A program made the translations under genes and the position numbers. A stretch of 64,000 nucleotides of DNA, from assembly GCA_004026145.2 (NCBI GenBank), contig CP034990.1, forward strand, positions 5,763,976-5,827,975, in the 5' to 3' direction. Origin of the DNA: Takifugu bimaculatus. Lineage: Eukaryota > Chordata > Actinopteri > Tetraodontiformes > Tetraodontidae. Position 1 is the first letter of the stretch; every line of letters starts with the position of its first letter. The notes beneath the pieces are model-generated. The model was not told the DNA's origin and made no database searches. It was given only the letters and a program-made list of their open reading frames with translations. Shown piece by piece: positions 48,369-61,687 of the stretch.

Positions 48369-49806
48369 GTAAGTGTTTGCATCTTTTTGATTCAGTAGCT
48401 TTGGTTCTGTTACCGTGTCCGACTGTATTCCGGCTGTGTGTTCTCTGACGCAAACGCTTGATGATCCGTCTTGAGGACTACCTCTCAGTGCTCTGATTTA
48501 TGTTGTTTAGTGTGAGACCCACAAAATCATCAAAATCATCGTATCAAAGTGACCTCGCTGTAAAATACCTCGACGTTTTGCAAGAGGAACTGCTGTAAAT
48601 GGTTGAATTTGCCATATCAGTAAAAGGGGAATAACTTAGAAAACTCGCAGAATTTATAGGAACTGGATGGGATTTGGGTTCGTTGTGCGAATTTAGAACT
48701 TGCAAATTCTTGGAAGGAGTAATTACTCTTGTCCCTGGACCTAATTATGTGAGATGTCTTTAAAGGTTGGGAGGAGTGTAAAGACAGAGGAAAAAGAGGA
48801 ATTTGAAAGATGAAGGGAAAAGTCACATCTTAGCAAATGAGGAAACTCAGGCCATAATTCAGCTGAAGTGTTTAGTGTTGCGCCAACACGTTGAGAGGAC
48901 AGTCTCAGAGGGAATGGCTGATTTCCTGCCTCGATCTGTCATATGGCTTTAAAATTGATGCCTGCAGCGAAACGACTTTGTTAAATTGTTGTAGGTGGCG
49001 CAGCCAGAGAAAGAAAAGGAAGAGGCTGGCCCACAGTAGCTTTGGAAGTGACGTGGTGAAGAGTCATGCTCACCCACCAGTCCAGCTGTTCATACCAGCA
49101 CTAATTGCAAGGTTGTCTGGGTGGTTGTCTTGTAGAAACGTGTCTCCGTCACATTTTCCATGTTATTGGCTTTGCTACTCCGTATCCCTGCTAAGATAAA
49201 CTTTCTTCTGTGCCATTTCCAGCTCCCATCGGCCAGCACACTCACTCCCGACAGTGAGATCTCTAAACGTCAAAATTGTAACTTACAACGGATACGTACG
49301 TACGTGAATATTTCCCGAGCATAGTATTGAGCCCCGGTGAGGATAGGATGAGCTTAGCATGAGCATAATTAACAAACAAAGATCCGGTGTTCACTTCACA
49401 TCAGATGACCTCCACCGAATCAGTTCTGAGCACGCGAGATCCTCAGATTCAGACGCTCTTAGGTGTCGGAGAGTTTGCGTGATGTGAACGAGTGTTTGGC
49501 CATGGCTGCAGGATGTGTGTGTACTGCTGTAGCCTCCTGTATTCAGACAGGTCTCTCGCCTAGCAGAAATAGCCGGGGAATGTTGGAATTAAAACTAGAT
49601 TTGGTTCACTCCCCTCATGTCTTATGACATGTGCACATGGGCTCTGATTGATTGTATGAACTCTTCACTCTCCCTAAACCACGTGGACTCTATAATTACA
49701 ACGCACTGTTTCCACTTGTGCATTACAAAGTACCTGGAGCGCTGAGCACACATTCCTTGACACATCGTACACCAGATGGACAGGTTACATCCCACAAAAA
49801 CCATAA

Positions 49807-50721
49807 CGTTTATCAGTCAGCCATCATAGCTCCTCAGACCTCCTCCTGGTGAGCTTGCCCTGCTCTTTTGTCCTCTGTTTGCCCTGCCTCTACATTTGCC
49901 CTTGTTTGGGGCAATTAAAACCAGGGCGAAGTTTGAGCCGCCTGGCTAGCACTGCTAATCTTCGCATTGTTCCTTTCATTAGGCTAGCTCCCTCTCACAA
50001 TAAAACACCGCTGACCCGTTCTCTTAAAAGCGTTCAGAGAACACAATGTGAAAGGGCCGTGACTGCATTTGAATGGGCCCGGATGATCACTTTGATCTTT
50101 TTTTTTTTTAACTCCTCTCAAGCCTTTACATCTCTTCTCTTGTCACTGTCCCAAGTACAACCTCGGAGCATCATCGCCTGTGTATTCACTCAGCCTGTTA
50201 AATGGACTGTGGACAAGCAACAATGTTCCAGAATAATTCAGCCAATGAATAAAGTGACAAAAGGACAAGTGCATCAGAAGAGGCTCCTCCTGAAAACACA
50301 AAGTTTTCAACTAAGGATGGGACTGGAAACACGTCCTGTAGCATTTGAGCTTATCCGCTCCGATATGGTGCCTTTATTGATCGAGTTGTTGCATGCTGCT
50401 TACGTTTTTGACAACATTATAGAGTATGTAAATACTTCTAATGTTGGTTTGCAACATTTTAAACAGCCTTTAAACTTTGCTGCTGCAGAATTAACATGCA
50501 CATTAGAAAACGTTGCAGCCCCCACATGTTTGCTGGAGCTCGGGACAGAGGAGAAGCAGTCTGTTGTTATTCAAACAGAAAGGGGGCACCCTCGGGTAAA
50601 CCTTCTGAGCCCACATTTACATTGTCGTTTGGACCGTTTTGGGAGAAGATCATGCCTAGAAGAACCACTGGGTGTGTTCTCACCTTGTCCGTGCGTCTCT
50701 GTGCCAATACCCAGTCATTAA
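49807..50721 (+). other. 305-codon open frame without recognised homology
   Basis: The frame is open from just after a TAA at 49804 to a stop at 50719-50721, the longest in the window. It has no early ATG; the first in-frame Met follows about 80 codons and precedes a poly-T run encoding four Phe. Stretches such as MVPLLIELLHAAYVFDNI look protein-like, but there is no motif, no splice signal I trust, and the composition is that of the surrounding intron. A chance frame is the default reading. Confidence 0.2.
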
Positions 50722-53199
50722 ATCAACAAAACACTGTTGTCATTTCTTATCACCAAACCACTCATGGCAGCGAGGAGTCTTCAAGAGTGTAATGTAAATA
50801 CAAATTAACCATCCCTACAGTGGATGTTGTTTCCTGTTTTCCACTAAGACCCCTCCTGGAATTAGAAAGAATAGGTAGGATGAACAACATCTCTGAAGTC
50901 TGGAAGAAGGTGAGAAATCCAGAGGATACAAAAAAAAGAGAGAATGGCATGAATACTAACAGACAGACTGGCCTTTTAGACCTTGAAAGGCAAATTATTT
51001 CCAAGAGACAAATGCGAATTGGTTGTCGGGGGGCTCACAGTCGTCCTGGGATGCTCCCCGCATAGAGAGCTGGCGGTGATGACGTCAGCAGTGATGAGGA
51101 CTGGATTGTAAGTGGGAAGGAGCGCCCTATTGTCTCATTTCTGCAGACAAAAGGGTAGAAAATGTGTGTGAAATGAGGTTTCTGTCTCGTTAATGTCTCG
51201 TCAACGTCGGCTTCACTTGCCAGGCTGGCAATGAGTGTTTTCAACATCCAGCTGGGACTGAGACCAAACGCACGGAGATGGGATTCAACTAAGATGGTGA
51301 AAGGAAGCATTGATGGATGGGTGGAAACAGGGATTTTCTGGCGTGAATCCGCATTAATTGAACAGGGTTTAACGTTGTCGTGGCTCGGTTGCACGCTCCA
51401 TGTTTCCGGGCAGGATGAAGCTGTCTCTCTTTTGCACGAGGGGATGAAAACATGTCATTTCAATTGTAATGCTCCGATTTGTAAGAGGAGCGAAGGGAAG
51501 GAGGGGCAGTGGTTCCCTCGCTCTTCTTTTGAGGGTTTCTCGTTTGAGGTCGCTCTGCTGATTGACCCCAATCCTCTCAGCTCCTGTGAACGGGGGTGGG
51601 TGCGAGTGCTTGGATGGGTGTCATCCGGGGGGTTCTTACGCTCCGTAGTGCAAGTTCAGAGCTGCTCACTGACTCGTGCAGAGCGGTGATTTACTGCTCC
51701 ACTCTGTCCTTGCAGCTCCTTCACAGGATAGAATTCTTCTCTCCGGTATGAAGATCGGCAGTTCTGACGTCTGCTCCGTCAAGCCGAACATGCTGCCTGT
51801 GAGAAAAAAGACATTAGTCGTTGAGTGAGTTGAGTTACGATGGCATCGACCTGCAAAAGTGTTCTGAGAGGAAAAACATCTTATTCGACATTTTGGTGAC
51901 AGAATCATTCCCAAGATTTGAAGGTCTTGGATTTTGGCATTGCTGTCCTCAGATCCTTAAAATGAAATCCAAAAAGCAAAAAAGTAACCACACGAGAGAA
52001 TTAAGGAGCAGAAATGTTTGGCAAATGACAAATAAAATTCTCATAAATGGCTGGGGATGAAATCAGTTATGTGGCTAATTGTTTCTGGCCTTCATATATG
52101 TAACATTGCATATTTTGTTCTCTTTTAGCATGTGGGGAATGGTTTAAAATACAGTGTGTTGAGTGTTCCCTGCATCCAGGTCTGTAGCTTGAACGTTCTA
52201 CCAAACTCTCTGCAGATGTCTGCAAGGTTCTGTTTTGTTGGTTAACTCTGAGGCCAAATGTGAGACTCACTCATGATATCAGTGCTGGACCGACGTACCC
52301 TGCTATTCTTTTATGATGGTTTGTATGACTGACACATTTAAGGAATCGCCTCATTGACGTTTCCTGTTTAAAATAGCGCACCGCTACTGACCCACTGAGT
52401 GTTGGGCGAATGCCTCCTATCTCACATTGACTGGGCCAACCTTGACCTTTGCTGGGACCTTTCTCAAGCCCTCGTTGGTGAGGTCAGACACGGATTAGGC
52501 TGCATGGAGGCTGTCGTGCATTCCCTACAGTTTGCATTCAGGTCTTCGACAGACAGCATCAGCCTCGAGTCCAGTGTGAATGTATCATCATTACTTTTAT
52601 CTGCATATACAATATTCAGAAACAAACGATGGGCATCTTTCTCTGTCTCTCACAAACATATTAAGAAGTCTTTACTGAGTTATGATACTGAATCCCTCTA
52701 TTGCAATCCACACTTTAGAATATTAAATATTTAATGTGGGATTGCTGCATTTATCCTCTTTGTGTTCATTTTTGCTGATGAATTTCAACTGTCTTTTCTT
52801 GTTTGTAATAGTAATACAGTGTTAATTATTTGTCTGTTCTTTTAAAGATACGTTCAAAAGGAAGGACGCTCTTTTCTGTGAAGCATATTGACAAAGTTTT
52901 CTTAACGACCAAACAAGCGAGACATTCCACAATTTACAGCAACTTGTCCATTTAGTATTCACACTGCTGGGTGCATCCTCATGTTTTATCAGCTGGGGAG
53001 GTTCAAGAACAAGCTGTTTATTGCATTTTTTTAACCTAAAAGGGTGCCCTAGAGGGTACTTAATTATATTTTATCTGCTTCTCTTTAGAAGGCACTTCAT
53101 CATTTTTAGGACATCAAAGATTTTCTAACATCTGGGTGATTTTCCCCAAGAGATTTCCTTCTAAAATTGCCGTATTCCACACAGTAGCTCCAGCAGATG

Positions 53200-53600
53200 A
53201 GAGAGCTAATCCAACCACAGCTTGGCCTGCGACTCAGTGGGCTGCAGCGCTGACTCAGGAGTTCCTTGGGTAAACTGGGGGCAGGAACGTGGCAGGAACC
53301 GTTCCTCTTGCTTGGACCTCTTGGTCGCGGTTGGTTCACGAGTTACGTTTAACGTGTGATTGTCAGGCGACAGTTTTGTCACTGGGGGGAGCCAGCAAAT
53401 CCAATATAATAATAAAAAATAAACAATAAATGAAGAAGGAGGTAAACATTTTTTAAGTACCGACACTGGAGCGGGGACGCAGTTCCTGTAAACGGCTGGT
53501 TGGGGACGGTTTCTACAATAGAGACACCCACCAACGGCTCCGGCCCCGGAAAACTTCCCCCCGAGGTTCCTGCAGCGGAAACGTGCCTATCGATCACTCA
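53200..53600 (-). mobile_element. Possible repeat element with GC-rich ends
   Basis: The minus strand starts with gcaggaacctcgggg (53577-53563), and words such as ggttcctgc recur in both orientations (53299 and 53567). The block is GC-rich at both sides with an AT-rich centre. This recalls DNA-transposon-derived repeats in fish, but I cannot assign a family or exact borders. Confidence 0.25.
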
Positions 53601-55158
53601 TACTCCAGGTTTCTGACGAGCCCTGAAGACTTGTGCTCTTGTTTTGGATTTGGCCTAATGACCCAATCCCCGGGTGGCCCCTGGTTTACTGCTAAAGTCT
53701 TTGCACACTCAAGAGAGGAGAAAGTGTCCAAACACCCCCATTCTGCCTTCATCCTTTCAAGTCCCTGAGATCAAACCTGTCTGATGGCCGTCGTTGACAC
53801 GGTGCCGCTTGTTGTGGCAACCGTCAGCGAGTGTTGTTAGAGCGGAGCTCAACCTGCGACCTCTGTCTGTTTCTGATGCCGCTTCCTGTGGTGTGAAGAA
53901 GCCATTTGCTCTTTTCTCGACCTCGCTCCGGATTCTTGATGCCGCCTTTGTACAGCTGACAGCCTCACTTGCGAAGGTGTTCGTGGCATTCAAGCCTCCT
54001 TAGCGCTTCGCTTCTTTTGTTCCAATTTCGGAGAATTGGTCATAACCTTGATGCGCTCTCGTTGTTCGGCTGCATGAGATTAGTAACAGACAAATGTTTG
54101 AATAAATGTCAGTAAGTTACATCAGAGTCATAAAAGCTTTTGGCTAAGAGGCATATATTTGAACATTCAGTTTTAATTTTTAACATGTGTTGATGTTGTA
54201 ATTCCATTAAACTCCACATGGTTGAGTCAAGGCAACCCTCGATTACTCACCCGTTAAACAGGGAATGAGGACAACGCTGACGTGTGTTTTTCATTGGCCG
54301 TCAAATCCTTTAGGTTTCTGCACAGTTAACACTCGAATGATCGATTTCTAGACTGAATTCGAGGCATTTTTTTTACCTGCCTGTGTTCTGTAAAAGCCAA
54401 CAAATTGGAATGTTTCCCCACAACAACGTGGCTCTCGACTGTTGGCCATGATTCAGGGATGGGGCCGAGCTCAAGAGTGGCCCTAAGCCATTTCCCTGGT
54501 GGTCCACACTGACAGTGATGTAGTGCCCACTCTTACATGGCAGCAGGGGAGGGCTCTCAGCATGGGTGTGGGATGTTGTGTGGAGAGAGAAAGAACAGAG
54601 TCAGTGTGTAAATGTCTGACCTTAGTGTGTGAGTGTGTGTCCTGTGTGTGTGTGTGTACTGTATGCCTTCTATTCTGTGCAAGGTTCTCACACAAGACTA
54701 ATGGCTGGTGTTGAAGTCTTCAAGAGGATGCCACAACGTCCACAAACACAGCTCATACATCAAATCGGACCTGCTATTGTCGCCGCCCTACACTCACTGA
54801 TGATGTGCTCAAAGAGTCCAGGCCTAAATTAAAACCTGGAGTTTTGAAAGAAACTCCATTTCCTCTTCCACATAAAGGCGTTTAGCCATCTGGAGTGTTT
54901 AGAGAGTTGGAGTTGAAGAGACGACCCATGAAGAAATGTGGGTCTTTTTTGTTGCTGGAGGTCGATGAGTCCCTAACGTGGATGTATTGAGAGAATAATT
55001 AACTACACTGGCTCTCTGCTTGTTCAGATTCTTATTTATTATTGCCAAGAAGGTTGTTTGATCTTCTTTGGGTCTATTGGCATTTAGTTATGTAATACTA
55101 AGATGAGTAGGTCATAAATAACAATTAATTACGTACATTTTAACTCAGTAGACTTGCA

Positions 55159-55258
55159 NNNNNNNNNNNNNNNNNNNNNNNNNNNNNNNNNNNNNNNNNN
55201 NNNNNNNNNNNNNNNNNNNNNNNNNNNNNNNNNNNNNNNNNNNNNNNNNNNNNNNNNN
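55159..55258. other. Assembly gap (100 N)
   Basis: Exactly 100 N, the conventional filler for a join of unknown size between contigs. Order, distance and orientation of the sequence to its right relative to adamts18 rest on the scaffolding, not on read continuity. Confidence 0.99.
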
Positions 55259-56861
55259 TTGATAAAAACACGAGACATAAAAACATGAGGATAAAACATG
55301 TTGAAAAGAGCTTTGGTGAGTCAGCAAACTTCTGCAAAGTCTAGTCACCAAGTATCTGGTGTAATGTGATGATGTGAAAATCCGAGTTAATTTGAGCCCA
55401 GAGTGGCCGATTGTGAAGACCGCGAGACGTGTTTTGTAAACTCTGAGACTGAAGTAGATAAAATGTGATGTCCTGACAGGCACGAGAAGGAAAAAACTAC
55501 AAATGTGAGAAAGGCAGAGAGAGAAAAAGACAGAGAGAGAGAGAGACTGAGGAGACATGACATCATTAGTTTGTGTCCACCAGCAGAGGACTTCTGTCGC
55601 ACGTGTCCTCGAGCATGGCGTAAATGTTTTTACACCCACTCTGGCAGACACACACACTGGCAATATGATATATGTGTGAAATCAGGTGAAATGTTTGAAT
55701 AGAATCTATAGGAAGCCAATTAATGAAAACTAAATCACAAAAACATTAGTCTTTAAAAGCAAAGTGACGTAAAATCCTTCCTAAAGACGATACACACATG
55801 AATAAAAGAAATGTGATGTAAATACTGATAGAAATAATGGATTTCCCACTCTCACCACAAACATCACACCCAAAAAAATATCCATTAAAACTCAAACAAA
55901 ATCATCCAGCTTGTCGCTATAGAAACCATTTGCTCCCCTGATGGCGATAAAGAGGGAAAATTGCAGCCACGAGTGAAGGAAAAAGAGACTGACATCAAAA
56001 CACATGCGCTCACACCTGAAGTGTCCACATTCAGCACCCTAATCATGTCCCGTCCAACATCTGGACGCGTCCGTCCCTCCGTGTGTGTTTGAGGCACAGG
56101 ACGGATTTACGGTTCTGTTCTGTGAATCTCTGGGAGTCGCCCTTGTACCATGACCTTGACCCACACGATGTTCTGTGTGTGTGTGTGTGATTGTGACTGT
56201 GTGTATATCAAGTATTCGGACGCATGGACATTCCAGGAAATGGACATTCCTGAAATTTCTGCTTCACTCTAATGTAATGGAGACGAATGCAGAGATCCAT
56301 TGTCAAAGTAATTAAAATAAAACTTGTGGAGGGGGATTAATTAAAGACTAATCGACTGGCGTGAAACCAACTTTAAACAGTGATGCTCTGAGCTGTACTT
56401 TTTTTGAACGGCAACATGACAAACGGTGCACTTGTTCAGTGTGCAGAGTGTTTACCAACTAAAAATCACCAGTTGGGGAACATCTGAGCATCTGCTGCAC
56501 AGAACAATCACGACCAAATGCTAATGTCTAACACACAACACAAGCGAGATGATGCTGTCTGGCAGACAGGTTTTTACCCTGCTATAGTGATATGGTTTTG
56601 TTACTCGTATTAAAAAGCTAAACTAATCGTGATTAAAATGTCTTTCTTCCCCTGGTGATTAATTATAATCCCAGAAGGCAGCATTATTAAACCTGAAGAA
56701 GTGATAAGAACAGACTGAAACCCTTTGGAAGGCTTTGGATCATGCATTTAAAAAGCCTACAGTTGATTAAAGACTTAAATGTTATTGCGTAACTTTCAAT
56801 TTCGGAATGTATTCGAAGAGGCTATGTGCCATTCCAATGTGTGTGAAAGCTTTCTGTATGT

Positions 56862-56863
<2 letters not shown>

Positions 56864-56921
<58 letters not shown>
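56864..56921. repeat. (CA)n microsatellite
   Basis: About 29 CA units. Confidence 0.97.
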
Positions 56922-56923
<2 letters not shown>

Positions 56924-59567
56924 AGCACAACACAAACTTCACATTAAAAATGACTATATGACTATATGATACGACCAATATACATACCGCAGTGGTGCCA
57001 GATAAGAAAGATTATGTAAATGTAGGTGATAATAAGGCTGGAGGTGATGATGGCGAGGAGGAAATAATGGAGAGGAAAAAGTCAGGAGTGAGAGAAAGAG
57101 AACATGGAGGAGAATAGCGAATCACGCTGAAGCGGATCTACTCCAGCTTGACTGCATCTGCACGGCTGATGGCTGATTCCTTCGCTTGTCCACCTCTTTG
57201 TGGACTGCTGCCTCGCCTCTCTCTCTCTCTTCATCTTCCATCTTCTCTTTGTTCCATCCATTTCTGCAATTCTCTCCTTTTCTCTGTGCTTTCTGCTCTC
57301 AGCTCTGTCCTCTCACCTCTTTCCAATCCTTTTGATTTCTCTCATCCAAATGTTCCATCTTGCAGCCAGATTACAAATCTCTCCAACCGTCCATATGCTA
57401 TAAAGTGCTGTGAAAAGAACCGCAAACCCGAAGACGGCCTGATGAAGTCTCCAAAAAGGCTTATGCAAGTATATAAATCAGTATTTGCTGCCTTTTTTTA
57501 TAGCATTATCGGCATGATACGGCAAAAAACCCCCACAAACAATCATAGTTTAAATTGAAGTACCACATCAATGTGTTTGCAGCCCAGCATCTTCCTAAGC
57601 AGGGAAAGGTTAAGACGGATCGCTTTAGATGGAAGAGTTTCTTAAAGGTTATGCATGTGTGTGCAGTGCCCACTGTGTAATGTGTGTAGGACAGTGAAGC
57701 ATCACTAATCAAGTGAACTCATTAGCCTAATTGGACAGTCTGCAGTGAGCTCTACGTTCATCTGGGTTCATTATGTGTCTCCTCCCTGTGTACACGAGCA
57801 CACTCTCTCCCTTTTTTCTGCATTCCTTTCCTGCTTCTCTCTGCATAAAAATCTTTGGCATCAGGCGCAAGTTTTTCTCCCATTATCAGGTCACGGTTTG
57901 CGAACCCAAAATGGTCCTATTGCAACAAATTTGGGGTCGCTGAAACCAGCAGTGTTGTTGTCAGCAACTGAAGTTTCCATACAAATGCAGTAAACTGTAC
58001 GATCCTAAAAAGGAAAGTGTGTAATTTGTCAAACCTCGTAAGAAGGCAGAACGTATGTGTGTAATTTAAACCTGACACTTGTTATATAGAGAGCTTTGCT
58101 TGTAGCTATGGCAACAGCTAAGACAGGACTGATGCCTTGATACATCTTAAAAATTAGGTTTCCCACACATTTTTCATGGTCAAATTCAAGGACAATCAAG
58201 CACTTTCAAAGGTCCTTTTCAACATTTCCCAGCACCTAATCGCAAAAAATCAGGGTAAAATACATATCTACAAGAATAAATACAATCATGACTATTTTTT
58301 CCACGATATACATGAAATTATCATCCAAAATTGTGCTTAAAAAATATAGGTTTCAGCACTTTCAGCACACTTTTCGGGCCTTGAAAAGAACATTGACATT
58401 CAAGCATCTTCAAGGATTTCAAGCAAGCGGTCAGATACTCAATAACAGATAAGTAGAACTTAAGAAAAAACATTTCTTTAGCTTGTCAGGTGAATAACTG
58501 GGAGTGAGGTGCTTTCACTGGTCTAAATGCTTACCAAATATAATCCTAATGTTTTCAAATATAGTCTCCTGGGAGACTGAGAGAGAGAATTAAAAGGTTG
58601 GCGAATAACAACAACTATTAATCTTAAGCAGCCAAACTGCCTCTTTTTCCTCCCTCAGCAGGAGTCAGCAGATAATGAGGTGTGAGGGTGTCAGAATCAC
58701 AGCCTCCGCCCATCCATCCAACCTGCTTAGTAAGGGGCAAGGGCACGCACACACACACACCCACACACACAACAAGGTCATATGAAACAAATGTCACAGC
58801 ACACACACACACACACATGGGAGACACTTTGTACAGAAATGCTGGCAGATCTGCTGTTGACCTTTCTGGTCTGAATAAGATGACGGCATTATCATCGTGT
58901 GTAAACCGTTTGTCAGACGTGTGTGTGTGTGCATTGTGTGTGTATGTGTGAGTCCAAACCAGGTGTTGTCTCTGTCATCTTGACAGCTTATCTCTGAGAC
59001 ACCAACATTTATCTTACGTTGAGCAGTAAATATTTAAATTACTTTCTCCAAAAAACGTGCGTACATTATAGCACACAACATATTTCAACTTGAATTTTTC
59101 CTCCCCTCCCACAAAATGCTTCCCTATATATTTACTGTCTGCAATAAACAGTCCACGTTTGACAAGACAGGGAGGAAATGAAACTCGCATCCATTGAAGC
59201 AACACTTGTAAAATAAGTCAATTAAACATCTACAGGACACCTCAGAGTGGAGCAGCAGGTACATTAAAAACTGTCGACAGCAACAAAATCAAATCAAGGA
59301 ACTATTGTGAGGAAGCAGAGAGCACAACAGCAAACTACGGAGCTGAAGGTCGGAGGTTTCGCTGCACGGAATGACAGTTGCCACTGCACCTTTGGTGACG
59401 CGGCATTTAGCGCAGATGTGATCCACCAAGTGGATCTCGGATCATTCAAAAATTCCTCTTCCCGCTCTGTCTCGCAGTATAATCGGTCTCACTCTTTCTC
59501 TGTATCAGGAGGGTGAAGGGTAAGTGAAGTTCGCTGGGCCCCGACGGAGAGGCCCAGACACTGTCGG

Positions 59568-59612
59568 TGTGTGTGTGCGTGCGCGCGCGTGTGTATATAA
59601 GTGTGTGTGTTT
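59568..59612. repeat. (GT)n with a (GC)n centre
   Basis: An alternating purine-pyrimidine tract with a central gcgcgcgcg block and a tatata step. Confidence 0.9.
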
Positions 59613-61607
59613 GTCCCACCATTGCTCATCTCTGACAGCCTTGCAGGCTGTTCCCCAGGCCACGAGCTACAGAATAAATACACTTGAAATCATCTCACAC
59701 ACACACCACGCGCACACACACACACACACAGCATGCTCTCTGGGCAGTCCTTTTACTACAGTTAAATGAGGGGTCTGGGGAGTTGTGTCAGTAAAGCCCT
59801 CAGCTACTCACACTATCCTCCTCTCAACTCCAGTCAGTCACAAACTGGAGAGAAGAAAACAGGAGGGAAACAGAGTCGTGGTTGGAAAACCACACAATGC
59901 CAGAACTTTGAATGAGAGGCTTTTTGGGTCAAAACGACACTAAGTAGGGATTGCTTCACTGAGGGACACCAATATGAGGGTCCAGGAGTAAATATGTTCA
60001 TCTTTATCAAAGGTCTATTTATTCCTGGTTTGGAAACTGCCTAAAAGGACCAGAACCCAGCGCTGTGCTGGTTTAAATGGCAGGAGTCTCCTACACCACC
60101 AGTGTTCTATATCCTGCTTCACTTCATCTCTGTTCTCAAAATTGGGTTTTTGCCTTTTAGCAGTAAAGTGGTTTCTGGAGTCTTGGGACAAGTTCAAATT
60201 TAAACTGTGACAGTTTGGTTATTACAATCATGGTGTCTGAAATGGTCTGACACTACATCACATATGCACCAACCTCATGTATTCTTTCCCTTTTACATTT
60301 CCAGCTGCTTCCAAGTATTGTTTCTATCTGTTTATGTGGAGAAAGATTTTCCTCAAATAAACTGAAACAACACTCTTTGAGAAGTCACCCATCGGTAACA
60401 CCTCACTATCATATCAACTGGTCAATAAAGTTGCTTTCTTAGATTCTTTAAGGGTCGATATGCTTTTTCACCATAACTGCAACTAAGAAGGTTTTAAATT
60501 ATTACTTTTTTCTCCTTAGTTTAATAAAAAATCATGTTCATAGTTTATTTGATTACCCAAAAAGGAAAGCTGCACTGGTCCATAAACATATAAATGATTT
60601 ATATTGTCATGATAAAGACACAGATAGAATATTTATGTTGATGACACCAGGTCATTGCTGGACATATATGTATAACTCATAATCAGGACAGATAAAGCCA
60701 TGAAATATACTGATTTATTATTTTATTCATGTCAACTTCACTAGTAGGTGAATTAAATCTGACAAAAATCCCTCCTACATGCACACGCACGCACACACGC
60801 ACACACACAGAGGTAGAGGCAGACAGACAGAAAGAGAGAGACCGAATGAGAGCGAGAGACTATAAATATCACTGACTCTAGGCTGTCAGGGCATCTTTGT
60901 TCTCATCGTGCTCTTCGTCCTTCTCCCAATGTTACATCAACTAGGTTAACTGCAGCTAACACAGCACAGCGGCGCTCTACTCTTTGTCCCGTCTCATCTT
61001 CCCATACATCTCTCTCTTTTATCTATCATTCCATTCTGATTAGTCGGAAAAAGCAGCCGAGCATTCATCAGCCCATGAAATTGCTCGGTGGTCCAACTGT
61101 CAGAACATAATCTATGTGGCAGGATTTGTCATCTGCTATCAGGTCTGAGTGTCTCTCCCAGCCCTCCTGATCTCTAATTCAGCCAAAACGGATAGAGGAC
61201 AGCATCAAAACCAACTAAAGGACATTAACCAAATGTAAATAGTTGAGCTTACTTACAAGGATGCATCTCAGCTATGTGCCTAAGTTTGTTGATAACAGTA
61301 CTAAATGAAAGAAGTCCCTATTTATTTAGTGAAATATGAAATATCTGCTTGAGGTAGCAACGATAAGGTCACGTCTTTCAATCGTCCTGCTGATTAATAA
61401 ATTTCGATCCCTGCAGTACTATTTGCACAACTCAAAGAGGCCTGTAATTAGGATGGAGGATGCTGGAAAAGCGTTGTTAGGGAAGACATTATCATCTTAA
61501 AGTGATGTGTGCTGTAAAATCCAGGCAAGTAGCCATCTCTTTCTAACCGCTCTATTGCTTTTTGTGGTTGCTACCCCGTTGAGGAGCCGCACAAAGAAAG
61601 CTCTTAC

Positions 61608-61687
61608 CTGAGGCGTTCTTCAGGTCGCCGTTAGAGTCCACGGTGGTGTACATGACGTACGGGCCCTGGCTGGTTAACACCAAACGG
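61608..61687 (-). CDS. Exon-like block of an unidentified gene
   Basis: On the minus strand an 80-nt block lies between a good acceptor (tgctttgtgtctgcag) and a consensus donor (CTCAG/gtaaga). One frame is open, starting in phase 2 and ending in phase 1, and encodes RLVLTSQGPYVMYTT then VDSNGDLKNAS. GC content is well above the flanks and third positions are mostly C or G, as in real exons. I do not recognise the protein. No second exon of the same gene was convincing in the window. It could be a gene nested opposite adamts18 or sequence placed here by scaffolding. Confidence 0.55.

Noticed and set aside
51231..51689. 152-codon + strand frame starting with ATG
   Set aside because: No recognisable homology, no good splice sites, and no match to the next expected adamts18 exon.
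52399..52734. 111-codon + strand frame
   Set aside because: Unrecognised sequence in intron-like DNA, AT-rich at its end, with no supporting signals.
57148..57558. 136-codon Ser/Leu-rich + strand frame
   Set aside because: It arises from a CT-rich low-complexity stretch.
61265..61310. Possible minus-strand exon with acceptor 'tttcatttag' and donor 'gtaagt'
   Set aside because: Splicing from the block at 61608-61687 soon runs into a stop, composition is AT-rich and the peptide is not exon-like.
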